Program-made: the position numbers and the translations under genes
From: a virus
Direction: 5' to 3' (one strand)
DNA: 20,530 nucleotides
IMG/VR virus record: IMGVR_UViG_3300032105_000097
Coordinates: 1-20,530 of that record
Notes under the pieces: model-generated
What the model was told of the DNA's origin: nothing
Seen by the model: only the letters and a program-made list of their open reading frames with translations
The model's database searches: none
Shown here: positions 1 through 6,931 of the stretch, one piece after another
How the letters are laid out: each line of letters opens with the position of its first letter
Position numbering within the stretch: the first letter of the stretch is position 1

Positions 1-1
1 C

Positions 2-31
2 GGCGTCAAGCGCCCGCGCGCCCCGGAGTAA
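2..31 (+). CDS. 3' end of an upstream gene (partial)
   Basis: The reading frame beginning at base 2 runs nine codons (GVKRPRAPE) to a TAA at 29-31, eight bases before the next start. Its tight spacing to the small terminase suits the last codons of an operon neighbour. In Mu-like phages a small gene usually precedes gp27, but too little is present to identify this one, and it could be chance. Confidence 0.3.
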   Translation, partial: GVKRPRAPE

Positions 32-38
32 GGGCGGC

Positions 39-593
39 ATGGCGCGGCTCAGCAAGATCGCGCGCCTGCCCGCGTCCTTGCGCGACCTGATCGGCCGGCT
101 GCGCGAGCAGGGCCACACCATCGACGAGATCCGCGAGCATCTCTCCAGCCTCGACGTCGAGGTCGCGCGCGCCACCCTCGGCCGCCACGTCCAGCGCATC
201 GACGCGATCGCGAGCCGCGTGCGCGAGAGCCGGGCCGCGGCCGAGGCGATCGTCTCGCGCCTGGGCACCGGCGACGAGACGCGCACCGCGCGGCTCAACA
301 TCGAGCTCATGCACGCGAGCGTGATGCAGCTGCTCGCCGGCGAGGAGGGCCAGGCAATCGTGCTCGACCCCGAAAACGCCATGCTGCTGGCGCGCACCCT
401 GCGCGACCTCTCGACGGCGGCGCGTCACGACACCGAGCGCGAGATCAAGGTCCGGCGCGAGGTGGCGAAGCAGGCCGCCAAGGCGGCGGGCGGGGCGGCG
501 CGCAAGGCCGGGCTCTCGCCGGACACCATCGCGCGGATCGAGCGCGAGGTGCTCGGCATCGCGCCGCCCGCGCCGCAACTCATAGTGCAATGA
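39..593 (+). CDS. Mu gp27-like small terminase subunit
   Basis: The 184-residue product starts with the typical Mu gp27/DUF3486 opening (MARLSKIARLPASLRDLIGR). A helix-turn-helix-like segment follows at about residues 14-52 (LREQGHTIDEIREHL, then RATLGRHV). The rest is largely helical and charged. Mu gp27-type proteins are thought to be the DNA-recognition (small) subunit of the packaging terminase, recruiting phage DNA to the large subunit. The start at 39 has a weak AGGG ribosome site just upstream and is the first ATG of a frame covering the family's usual length. The stop overlaps the start of the gp28-like large subunit by four bases (ATGATTAA), which fits co-translation of the two subunits. 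The family call is from remembered motifs; the terminase role is family knowledge rather than visible catalysis. Confidence 0.85.
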   Translation: MARLSKIARLPASLRDLIGRLREQGHTIDEIREHLSSLDVEVARATLGRHVQRIDAIASRVRESRAAAEAIVSRLGTGDETRTARLNIELMHASVMQLLAGEEGQAIVLDPENAMLLARTLRDLSTAARHDTEREIKVRREVAKQAAKAAGGAARKAGLSPDTIARIEREVLGIAPPAPQLIVQ

Positions 594-1957
594 TTAAACA
601 ACCCTACTTCCTGCCCTACCAGCAGGCCTGGCTCGACGACCGCTCGCGCTTCAAGATCTGGCCCAAGGCGCGGCGCATCGGCGCCACCTACGTGCAGGCT
701 TACGAGGACGTGCGCGACCTGGTCGCCGAGGACGGGCCGCCGGACGTCTGGTTCTCCTCGGCCGACCAGTCGGCGGCGCGGGAATACATCGAGTACTGCG
801 CCAACTGGGCGCGCCTCTTCGACATCGCCGCGCGCGATCTCGGCGAGTTGGTGATCGACCGCGACGACAATCTCAAGGCCTTCGTGGTGGAGCTGGCCAA
901 CGGCCGCCGCCTGATCGGGCTGTCGTCGCGCCCGGCCGCCTTCCGCTCCAAGGGCGGCAAGCTGGTGCTCGACGAGTTCGCCCACCACGCCGACGGGGAC
1001 GCGATGTGGAAGGCGGCGCGGCCGATCGTTCAGTGGGGCTTTCCGGTGCGCGTGATCTCGACCCACAATGGGCGCGGCACCCGCTTCTACCGGATGTGCG
1101 ACGACGCGGCCAAGGGCCAGGGCCCGTTCCGGCCGCACCAGGTGACCATCGTCGACGCGGTCGAACAGGGCCTGGCCGACCGCATCACCGGCCGCAGGCT
1201 CAGCGAGGCCGAGCGCGCCGCCTGGCTGGCCGAGGAGCGCGCCGCCTGCGGCGACGAGGAGACCTGGAGCCAAGAGTATATGTGCGTCGCCGTCGACGAG
1301 GCGACCGCCTGGCTGAGTTGGGAGCTGATCGTCTCGGCCGAGCACCCCCGGGCCGGCGACCCGGGCGCTTACGAAGGCGGGTCGTGCTATGCGGGTATGG
1401 ACATCGCCCGGCGCCGGGACCTGACCATCATCTGGGTCATCGAGCTGGTCGGCGACGTGCTGTGGACGCGCGAGGTGGTGCGTATGAAGAACGCCAGCTT
1501 CGCCGCCCAGGACGCCGAGCTGGCGCGGGTCTTCGCGCGCTACGACGTCCGGCGGATGTGCGCGGACCAGACCGGGATCGGCGAGAAGCCGGTCGAGGAC
1601 GCCCAGCGTCGCCACGGCGCCTACCGGGTCGAGGGCGTGATCTTCACCGCGCTGGTCAAGCAGCACCTGGCGACTATCATCAAGCAGGCCTTTGAAGACC
1701 GGCGCCTGCGCACGCCCGAGGACCGCGCGATCCGCGACGCCCACCACGCGGTGCGCAAGGTGACCACGCTCGCCGGCAATCCGCGCTTCGACGCCGAGCG
1801 CACGCAAGCCGGCCACGCCGACGAGTTCTGGGCCCACGGCCTGGCGCTGCACGCCGCCGAGGGCGCGAACCAGGGCCGATTCCGGCCGCTCGGTATCGAG
1901 GAACTGATTCCGGACCTGCCCGACGACGGCTTCATTCCGGCCGGGGGCTTCGCATGA
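590..1957 (+). CDS. Mu gp28-like large terminase subunit (ATPase-nuclease)
   Basis: This 455-residue protein is the packaging motor that pumps and cuts DNA at the portal. The N-terminal ATPase carries a Walker A-like PKARRIGAT at residues 25-33. This is the relaxed terminase form rather than GxxGxGKT. Walker B is KLVLDEF at 124-130, with D128 and E129, and the STHN segment at 157-160 resembles the coupling motif. The C-terminal RNase H-like nuclease is marked by YAGMDIARRRD (D271), CADQTG (D326) and GHADEFWA (D411), the spaced acidic residues that bind metal. Order and length match Mu gp28-type proteins. The start overlaps the small subunit stop, and the stop (TGA, 1955-1957) overlaps the portal start at 1954 (ATGA). 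The family identification is strong. The exact catalytic residues are assigned by position and are inferred. Confidence 0.92.
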   Translation: MIKQPYFLPYQQAWLDDRSRFKIWPKARRIGATYVQAYEDVRDLVAEDGPPDVWFSSADQSAAREYIEYCANWARLFDIAARDLGELVIDRDDNLKAFVVELANGRRLIGLSSRPAAFRSKGGKLVLDEFAHHADGDAMWKAARPIVQWGFPVRVISTHNGRGTRFYRMCDDAAKGQGPFRPHQVTIVDAVEQGLADRITGRRLSEAERAAWLAEERAACGDEETWSQEYMCVAVDEATAWLSWELIVSAEHPRAGDPGAYEGGSCYAGMDIARRRDLTIIWVIELVGDVLWTREVVRMKNASFAAQDAELARVFARYDVRRMCADQTGIGEKPVEDAQRRHGAYRVEGVIFTALVKQHLATIIKQAFEDRRLRTPEDRAIRDAHHAVRKVTTLAGNPRFDAERTQAGHADEFWAHGLALHAAEGANQGRFRPLGIEELIPDLPDDGFIPAGGFA

Positions 1958-4065
1958 TCGGCTTCCTGCGTAAGGCGCTGAGCGCCATGCGGCACGCCGG
2001 CCGGCCGCCGGTCTTCGCCACCTACCTGGCGCGGACCCGCTTCGACTATGCCAAAGAGGTGGGCGACGGCATCGACGCCTCGGTGGTGATGGCGCCAGTG
2101 CAATGGATCCAGCGCGCCTTCCCCGAGGCCCCGCTGACGGTCTTCCGCGAGGCCGAAGGCGCGCGCGAGGCGCTCGACGATCACCCGCTGACCGAACTGG
2201 TCGCGCGGCCCAACGGGTCCTACAACGGGGTCGCGCTGTGGTCGGCCACCCTGCTCTCCTACCTTACCGCCGGCAACGCCTACTGGCTCAAGGTGTGCAA
2301 CGGCGTCGGCCGCCCCGTCGAGCTGTGGTACCTGCCGCACTGGACGGTCGCGCCCAAGTGGCCCGACGACGGCTCGGAATTCATCTCTCACTACGAGTAC
2401 CGCCCCGGCGGCGTCCCGCCGATCCCTTTGAAAACCGAGGACGTGGTGCACTTCCGCCACGGCATCGACCCGCGGAATCTGCGCCTGGGTCTCGCGCCCC
2501 TGCACGCCACCATCCGCGAGATCTTCATGGATCTCGAAAGCTCCAACTTCGTGGCGGCGCTGCTGCGCAACCTCGGCGTCCCCGGCATGGTGCTGACGCC
2601 GGAGGCCGGCGTGCAGGCGGACCCCGAGGATGTGGCCGCGGTCAAGACCTGGCTGCGCGAGGCTTTCGCCGGCGACCGGCGCGGCCAGCCGCTGGTGCTC
2701 GGCAGCGCGGCGAAGGTCCAGCAATACGGCTTCAACCCGCAGCAGATGGACCTCTCGGTGACCCGCGACGTGGCCGAGGAGCGGGTTTGCGCCTGCCTCG
2801 GCATCCCGGCCGCGGTGGTCGGCTTCGGCGCGGGCTTACAGACCGCCAAGGTCGGCGCGACCATGGGGGAGCTGAGGAAGCTGGCCTGGACCAACGGCGT
2901 CATCCCGCTGCAGCGGAGCCTCGCCGACGAGATCGAGCGCGCGCTGCTGCCCGACTTCGAGGCGGCGCCGCGAGGCTTCGAGCTGGAGTTCGACGCCTCC
3001 GAGCTGGTGGCGCTGGAAGACGACCTGGTCAAGCGCGCGGCGCGCTGGGGCACCATGGTCTCGGGCGGCTATGCGCTGGTCTCCGAGGCGCGCGAGGCCC
3101 TTGGCCTGGACGTGGATCCCACCGATCGCATCTATCTGCGGCCGTTCTCGGCGATCGAGGTGCCGGCGGGGCAGAGGGCAGAGGACAGGGATCAGGGATC
3201 AGAGGAAGGGCAGGCCGCTCTGGAGCAGGCCGCTCTGGACATGCGGGGCCTGCTAGGCAAGGGCGCGAAGCAGCGGCGTGGGCCTGGCCGCGGCGCCGCG
3301 CAGAACGCCTACGTCATCATGCTGGAGCGCATGGCGGGCCGTCTCGCGCGCGCCTTCGAGCCGCACCTCGCGCGCTTCTTCGGCGCCCTCGCGCGCGACG
3401 CGGCCGATGACGCCCGATCTTTGCTCGCCGAATTCGCGGCGGCGGCCGGCAAGAGTACGCCCAGGAAACAGTCCCCCGAGGACACGCTTCTGATCGGACG
3501 GGTCCTGGAACAGCTCGAGCTGCCGCTGCGCCAGGCGGTCTTCCGGCGGCTCTACGAGGTGCACTACCTGACGGTCGCCGAGGAGGTCGGCAAGGCCGCG
3601 GGCTTGATCGGTCTGGCGACCGATCTGCCCGATCCGGTCGCGCGCGCGGTGGTCGCCGCCGGCGGCCGGCGCGCCGGCCTGGTCGATCTCGCCGAGCAAT
3701 CGCGCCGGTCGCTGTTCGCCGCGCTCGAGGAGGGCCGGGCCGCCGGCGAGGGCGTGGATCAATTGACGCTACGCATCCGCGACCAGGTCGGCGGCGGCCC
3801 CTGGCACGACCCGGAGACCCGCGCGCGCACCATCGCGCGCACCGAGACCAAGTACGCCCAGAACGTCTCCACGGTCGCGCGCGCACAGCATGAGGGGATC
3901 GAGCGCTTCGTGGTGTTCGACGGCCGGCTCGGCGAAGGACGCTCGACGCCGTCCCACATCGCGCGCGACGGCACCATCGTCACCGCCGAGGTGGCGGCCC
4001 AGATGGCCGATGAGGAGCATCCCAACGGGACGCTCAGCTTCGCGCCCCACATCGAGGAGGACTGA
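1954..4065 (+). CDS. HK97-type portal fused to MuF-like head morphogenesis domain
   Basis: The product has 703 residues, nearly twice a normal HK97-type portal. Residues 1 to about 400 are a portal. They include YLTAGNAYWLKV, LWYLPHWTVAPKW, DVVHFRHGIDPRN and a clip/crown region ending near IYLRPFSAIEVPAG. Portals form the dodecameric ring through which DNA enters and to which the tail attaches. A low-complexity linker (about 405-440) follows. Residues about 440-703 are helical and contain IARTETKYAQN (T630, E631, T632), the signature of the SPP1 gp7/Mu F minor head family. They end in a family-like region with FDGR, HIARDG, TAEVAAQM and HPNGTLSF. MuF proteins normally are separate minor head proteins that bind portal. 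No stop or frame change separates the parts, so this is a true fusion unless the assembly has an error. There is no extra effector domain after the MuF part. Confidence 0.88.
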   Translation: MIGFLRKALSAMRHAGRPPVFATYLARTRFDYAKEVGDGIDASVVMAPVQWIQRAFPEAPLTVFREAEGAREALDDHPLTELVARPNGSYNGVALWSATLLSYLTAGNAYWLKVCNGVGRPVELWYLPHWTVAPKWPDDGSEFISHYEYRPGGVPPIPLKTEDVVHFRHGIDPRNLRLGLAPLHATIREIFMDLESSNFVAALLRNLGVPGMVLTPEAGVQADPEDVAAVKTWLREAFAGDRRGQPLVLGSAAKVQQYGFNPQQMDLSVTRDVAEERVCACLGIPAAVVGFGAGLQTAKVGATMGELRKLAWTNGVIPLQRSLADEIERALLPDFEAAPRGFELEFDASELVALEDDLVKRAARWGTMVSGGYALVSEAREALGLDVDPTDRIYLRPFSAIEVPAGQRAEDRDQGSEEGQAALEQAALDMRGLLGKGAKQRRGPGRGAAQNAYVIMLERMAGRLARAFEPHLARFFGALARDAADDARSLLAEFAAAAGKSTPRKQSPEDTLLIGRVLEQLELPLRQAVFRRLYEVHYLTVAEEVGKAAGLIGLATDLPDPVARAVVAAGGRRAGLVDLAEQSRRSLFAALEEGRAAGEGVDQLTLRIRDQVGGGPWHDPETRARTIARTETKYAQNVSTVARAQHEGIERFVVFDGRLGEGRSTPSHIARDGTIVTAEVAAQMADEEHPNGTLSFAPHIEED
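3174..3208 (+). repeat. Degenerate heptanucleotide tandem repeat in portal linker
   Basis: Five consecutive 7-bp units can be read: gagggca, gaggaca, gggatca, gggatca, gaggaag. They are purine-rich and unlike the GC-rich flanks. They encode part of the charged linker RAEDRDQGSEEG between the portal and MuF-like domains. Because the unit is not a multiple of three, change by a single copy would break the reading frame. Confidence 0.75.
3210..3239 (+). repeat. Perfect 15-bp tandem duplication in portal linker
   Basis: The 15-mer gcaggccgctctgga occurs twice back to back, directly after the heptanucleotide array. It encodes QAALE followed by QAALD. The unit preserves the reading frame, so copy number could change without disrupting the protein. 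Confidence 0.9.
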
Positions 4066-4066
4066 C

Positions 4067-4441
4067 ATGACGGTTATCTACGCAGCGGCCTTGAAGACCG
4101 CGCGCATGAACGAGGTCCTGGCGGCGATCGACGCCGGGGCGGGCGCGGGCAAGCTCGAGATCGGCACCTCCGGGATGGCACTGGTGCTCGCCACCATCAC
4201 GCTGGCCGACCCGGCGGGCTCGGTCACCGGCGATGCATTGACGCTCACCATGCCGCAGTCCGACCTCAGCGCGGACGCGGGCGGCATCGCCGCCGAGGCG
4301 CGCATTCGGGACTCGAACAACAACAACGTCGTGACCGAGCTCACGGTCGGCACCGCCGGCACCGACATCGTGCTCGACAACGACAACATCGCGGCCGCCC
4401 AGCAGGTCACGATCAACTCCGCGATCATGACGCATGGCTAA
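4067..4441 (+). CDS. Hypothetical phage protein, accessory gene 1 after portal
   Basis: The 124-residue product begins MTVIYAAALKTARMNEV. The start at 4067 follows the portal stop by one base and has a GAGGAGG-type ribosome site, so the longer frame reaching upstream to 3890 is rejected. The sequence resembles a family of small phage proteins with an LEIGTSGMALVLATITL core and a Thr/Val-rich, probably all-beta second half. The pattern ends in DIVLDNDNIAAAQQVTI. No catalytic motif, signal peptide or membrane segment is seen. I recall this type of protein next to virion surface or fibre genes, but no function is known to me. It overlaps the next gene by eight bases, indicating co-translation. 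A role on the outside of the virion is only a guess from the company it keeps. Confidence 0.7.
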   Translation: MTVIYAAALKTARMNEVLAAIDAGAGAGKLEIGTSGMALVLATITLADPAGSVTGDALTLTMPQSDLSADAGGIAAEARIRDSNNNNVVTELTVGTAGTDIVLDNDNIAAAQQVTINSAIMTHG

Positions 4442-5672
4442 CGAGCGCCTCGCGCCCGATTCGATCCTCGCCTCGAGCAACCTCTCGGGGTCCGTCGCCG
4501 ACATCGACGACGATCCGGATTCGCCGGACGCGAGCTGGTTGACCACGACCGAAGGCGGCGCCTCGGATCTCCGGACCTCCTTCCCGACGCCTTCGAGCGA
4601 CTCGGCCGTGGGCGCCGACCTGCAGGAGAACCGCTGGCAGGTCCGGAAGAATGCGGCCGGCGGCAACGACCCGGCCTATTCGGCCGAGCTCTGGGAGAAC
4701 GGCGCGCTCGTCTCGACGCTCGCCTCGGGCCTGACGGTCTCGAGCACCGCGGGAATCATCGGCTCGGCGACGTGGAACGCCAGCCTGCTGGCCGCCGCGA
4801 ACGGTTCGAACGTCGAGCTGCGCCTGGTCCAGACGGGCGGGCACACCGGCAACCCGAACAATAGGCGCTATCTCGAAATTGGGGCTGTCGAGTGGAACGC
4901 TGAGGTCCAGGAGCCTGGGATTACCGGCGACCTCGCAGCGACAGACCCGGCGGATACGGGCGCGGCCTCGGGCAATGTCCCGGTCGCGGGCGATCTAGCT
5001 ACGGGCGATCCTGCAGATTCGGCCGCGGCTTCGGGAGGGGTGCTCGTCAGCGGAGACGTTGCCGCCGCAGAGTCCGCGGATATTGCGGCGCTCGCCGGCG
5101 GCGCGCTGATTGCCGGCGATCTGGCGGGCTCCGATCCAGCGGATGGACCTGCAATAGCCGGCGCGGTCCTGGTTGCCGGCGGGCTCGCATCGACCGAGAT
5201 CGCGGATCTCTTCGTCGGCGCCGGAGGTATCGTGGTCTCCGGCGCGATCGTCGGCGCGGAAAGCCCCGACAGCTTGGCTTTCGCGGGCGCGGTCCCTGTC
5301 TCCGGCGGTCTCGCCGGCTCCGATCCAGCGGATGGACCTGCAATAGCCGGCGCGGTCCTGGTTGTCGGCGGGCTCGCATCGACCGAGATCGCGGATCTCT
5401 TCGTCGGCGCCGGAGGTATCGTGGTCTCCGGCGCGATCGTCGGCGCGGAAAGCCCCGACAGCTTGGCTTTCGCGGGCGCGGTCCTTGTCTCCGGCGGTCT
5501 CGCCGGCTTCGAGGCTGGAGACCTCTTCGCCGCCGGCGCCCTCGTCAGCGTGATCGCAAGCCAGGTCGCGGCGGCGCAGGCGGGTGATCGGGAGCACACA
5601 GCCACCTGGCAAGAGAGGCGATACCAGGCCCCGAAGCGGGCGCGCGTTCATGTCGCGGAGGACGCGCCATGA
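4434..5672 (+). CDS. Virion-type protein with 21-residue repeat array
   Basis: This is a 412-residue protein in two parts. Residues 1 to about 157 form a probable beta-sandwich (DIDDDPDSPDASWL, ENRWQVRKN, YLEIGAVEWNAE) of a kind found in other phage structural proteins. Residues about 162-371 are ten 21-residue repeats. The loose pattern is V-x-G-x-LA-x-x-x-x-AD-x-x-x-x-AG-x-V-x, with alternating small and hydrophobic residues and an acidic position. The final ~40 residues are basic (RRYQAPKRARVHV). Such arrays may form a beta-solenoid or fibrous stalk, which is inference. It lies between accessory gene 1 (8-bp overlap) and a small gene it overlaps by ATGA. There is no signal peptide or enzyme motif. 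Codon use in the repeat part is more AT-tolerant than in the flanks, suggesting separate origin. Likely a fibre-like or decorating surface protein; function is unproven. Confidence 0.75.
   Translation: MANERLAPDSILASSNLSGSVADIDDDPDSPDASWLTTTEGGASDLRTSFPTPSSDSAVGADLQENRWQVRKNAAGGNDPAYSAELWENGALVSTLASGLTVSSTAGIIGSATWNASLLAAANGSNVELRLVQTGGHTGNPNNRRYLEIGAVEWNAEVQEPGITGDLAATDPADTGAASGNVPVAGDLATGDPADSAAASGGVLVSGDVAAAESADIAALAGGALIAGDLAGSDPADGPAIAGAVLVAGGLASTEIADLFVGAGGIVVSGAIVGAESPDSLAFAGAVPVSGGLAGSDPADGPAIAGAVLVVGGLASTEIADLFVGAGGIVVSGAIVGAESPDSLAFAGAVLVSGGLAGFEAGDLFAAGALVSVIASQVAAAQAGDREHTATWQERRYQAPKRARVHVAEDAP
5127..5504 (+). repeat. 189-bp tandem duplication inside the repeat protein
   Basis: Two copies of 189 bp lie back to back (5127-5315 and 5316-5504). 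Reading across them I see only two substitutions, one near the GTTG(C/T)CGG position and one at GTCC(C/T)TGT. The unit equals three of the 21-residue (63-bp) protein repeats, so it keeps frame. A diverged continuation begins at 5505. The near identity compared with the diverged neighbouring repeats points to a recent expansion. Confidence 0.93.
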
Positions 5673-5989
5673 GCCTCAACAAGCACCGGGACGAATCGGA
5701 AGTCTTCACCATCGACTTCGCCGCGCGCCTCGGTCAGGCCGAGACTCTCTTAAGCGTGGTCGCGCTCAGGCTGCACAAGGCGGCGGGGGCCGAGGTCTCG
5801 GCCGAGTTCGGCGCGCCGGCCGGCGCGGTCAACGGCGCCATGGTGAGTTACACGCTGGCGGCCGCCGCGGGCCCGACCGAGCAGGCTGCCGGGATCTACA
5901 TCATTTACTGCGAGGTCACGACCTCGGACGGGGAGATCCTGGTCGAGACGCCCAGTCTTACGGTCACCGACACCGCGAGCATCACGTGA
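5669..5989 (+). CDS. Small beta-sandwich phage protein, accessory gene 3
   Basis: The 106-residue product begins MSLNKHRDESEVFTIDFAAR and continues with alternating strand-like segments (AGIYIIYCEVTTSDGEILVET). The pattern resembles small Ig-like or BppU/Gp77-like adaptor proteins that connect fibres to the virion. The resemblance is of overall pattern only. Its ATG overlaps the preceding stop (ATGA), which suggests it is made together with the repeat protein and may work with it. There are no membrane segments or catalytic motifs. The stop lies 11 bases before the protease start. Confidence 0.7.
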   Translation: MSLNKHRDESEVFTIDFAARLGQAETLLSVVALRLHKAAGAEVSAEFGAPAGAVNGAMVSYTLAAAAGPTEQAAGIYIIYCEVTTSDGEILVETPSLTVTDTASIT

Positions 5990-6000
5990 GGAGACAAGCC

Positions 6001-6810
6001 ATGGAGCCCGACGACAGCGACATCGAGGTCAAGAGCGGGATCACGATCAAGCGGCTCGACGCCGAGGGCGCCGGGCTGGCGCGCATCGCGACCCTGAGCG
6101 CGGTCGACCAGGACGGCGACACCTACGCGCCCGGCGCCTTCGGCGAGCAGACGGTCAAGATACTGGCCGCGCACAACTGGAGCGTGGTGCCGATCGGCAA
6201 GGCGCGCGTGTTCGAGGAGGGCGACGAGGCGCTGGCCGAGTTCCAGCTCAACCTGGACAGCCCCACGGCCGCCGAGTGGCACGCGGCGCTCAAGTTCGAC
6301 CTGGACGCCGAGCGCTCGGGTGGCCGGCCGCTGCAGGAATGGTCCTACGGCTTCAAGATCGTCGACGCCGAGCCCGAGACCCGCGAGGGCGAGCGGGTCC
6401 GCGTCCTCAAGCGGCTCAAGGTGCACGAGATCTCGCCAGTCGTGCTCGGCGCCGGCGTCGGCACGGCGACGCTGGCGCTCAAGGTCGGCGCGCTCGGCGC
6501 CGGCCGGCCGTTCCGCGAGCAGATCGCCGCCGTCAAGGCGGCGGTCGAGGAGGTCGCCGCGCGCGCGCGCGAGGTAGCGCGCTTGCGCGCCGAGGACGGG
6601 CGCGAGATGTCGGCGGAGCGGCGCAAGCAACTCGACGAGCTCGAAGCGGAGCTGGAGGCGGCATGCGGCGAGCTGGCCGCGGCCAAGGCGGCGATCGGCG
6701 CGCTCGCCCAGAGTCCCGACCCGGGCGAGGCGCGCGGCGCGGCCGGGCGGGCACTCGCCCGCACCGCCCGAATCCTGTCCCGCAGGCACCTGCCGGAAAA
6801 TTCTGTTTAA
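6001..6810 (+). CDS. HK97-type prohead protease with C-terminal coiled coil
   Basis: The 269-residue product is a U35/HK97 family maturation protease, which removes the capsid delta domain inside the procapsid. The family pattern is clear: VDQDGDTYAPGAF (35-47), HNW with catalytic candidate H58, EWSYGF with nucleophile candidate S115, and KVHEISPVVLGAG (140-152) with acidic candidate E143. Residues about 170-235 are charged and heptad-like (LDELEAELEAACGEL), a likely coiled coil that could pack with the capsid delta domain or act as scaffold. The start at 6001 has GAGGAG at 5988-5993. The frame continues upstream to 5584 but only through the neighbouring gene in another frame, so that extension is rejected. 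The last residues (RRHLPENSV) end 15 bases before a 32-bp palindrome. Confidence 0.92.
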   Translation: MEPDDSDIEVKSGITIKRLDAEGAGLARIATLSAVDQDGDTYAPGAFGEQTVKILAAHNWSVVPIGKARVFEEGDEALAEFQLNLDSPTAAEWHAALKFDLDAERSGGRPLQEWSYGFKIVDAEPETREGERVRVLKRLKVHEISPVVLGAGVGTATLALKVGALGAGRPFREQIAAVKAAVEEVAARAREVARLRAEDGREMSAERRKQLDELEAELEAACGELAAAKAAIGALAQSPDPGEARGAAGRALARTARILSRRHLPENSV

Positions 6811-6825
6811 CGGGGGTCGGGGCGA

Positions 6826-6857
6826 GGTCAAATCGGACTCATGAGTCCGATTTGACC
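6826..6857. repeat. Perfect 32-bp palindrome
   Basis: The left arm ggtcaaatcggactca is followed without any spacer by its exact reverse complement tgagtccgatttgacc. It starts 15 bases after the protease stop. No T-run follows, so it is not a classic rho-independent terminator. It could be a protein-binding dyad, a REP-like or MITE-like element, or an RNA hairpin that stabilises the upstream message. Confidence 0.93.
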
Positions 6858-6911
6858 GCCGTTTCGGGGCCCAGGTGGAATCCCGGGGTCTCCTCGGCGC
6901 AGGACTAGCCC

Positions 6912-6931
6912 TTCTAAAGTGGTTTCTAAAG
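6912..6931 (+). repeat. Paired TTCTAAAG direct repeats
   Basis: TTCTAAAG occurs at 6912-6919 and 6924-6931, a 12-bp period. A third TTCTAA appears at 7081-7086. The motifs are AT-rich islands in GC-rich surroundings and could be half-sites of a regulator, but this is only a suggestion. Confidence 0.5.

Noticed and set aside
425-1852. 475-residue antisense open frame across the large terminase
   Set aside because: Shadow of the gp28-like gene, which has clear Walker and nuclease motifs on the + strand.
3240-4065. MuF-linked polymorphic toxin
   Set aside because: The protein ends directly after the MuF-like motif. There is no extra C-terminal domain and no immunity-like gene next to it.
4917-5546. 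CRISPR-like array from regular 63-bp periodicity
   Set aside because: Repeats are coding, contiguous, without unique spacers, and in phase with a 21-residue protein repeat.
6828-6857. Possible hammerhead ribozyme, because of ATGAGTCCGA
   Set aside because: The core CUGAUGA and the GAAA segment are missing. The match comes from the perfect palindrome.
6826-6870. Rho-independent terminator after the protease gene
   Set aside because: The palindrome could form a hairpin, but no T-run follows and the stem is only moderately GC-rich.
6852-6881. Promoter with TTGACC and TGGAAT
   Set aside because: The -10 match is weak, and the TTGACC is simply one arm of the palindrome. No independent support.
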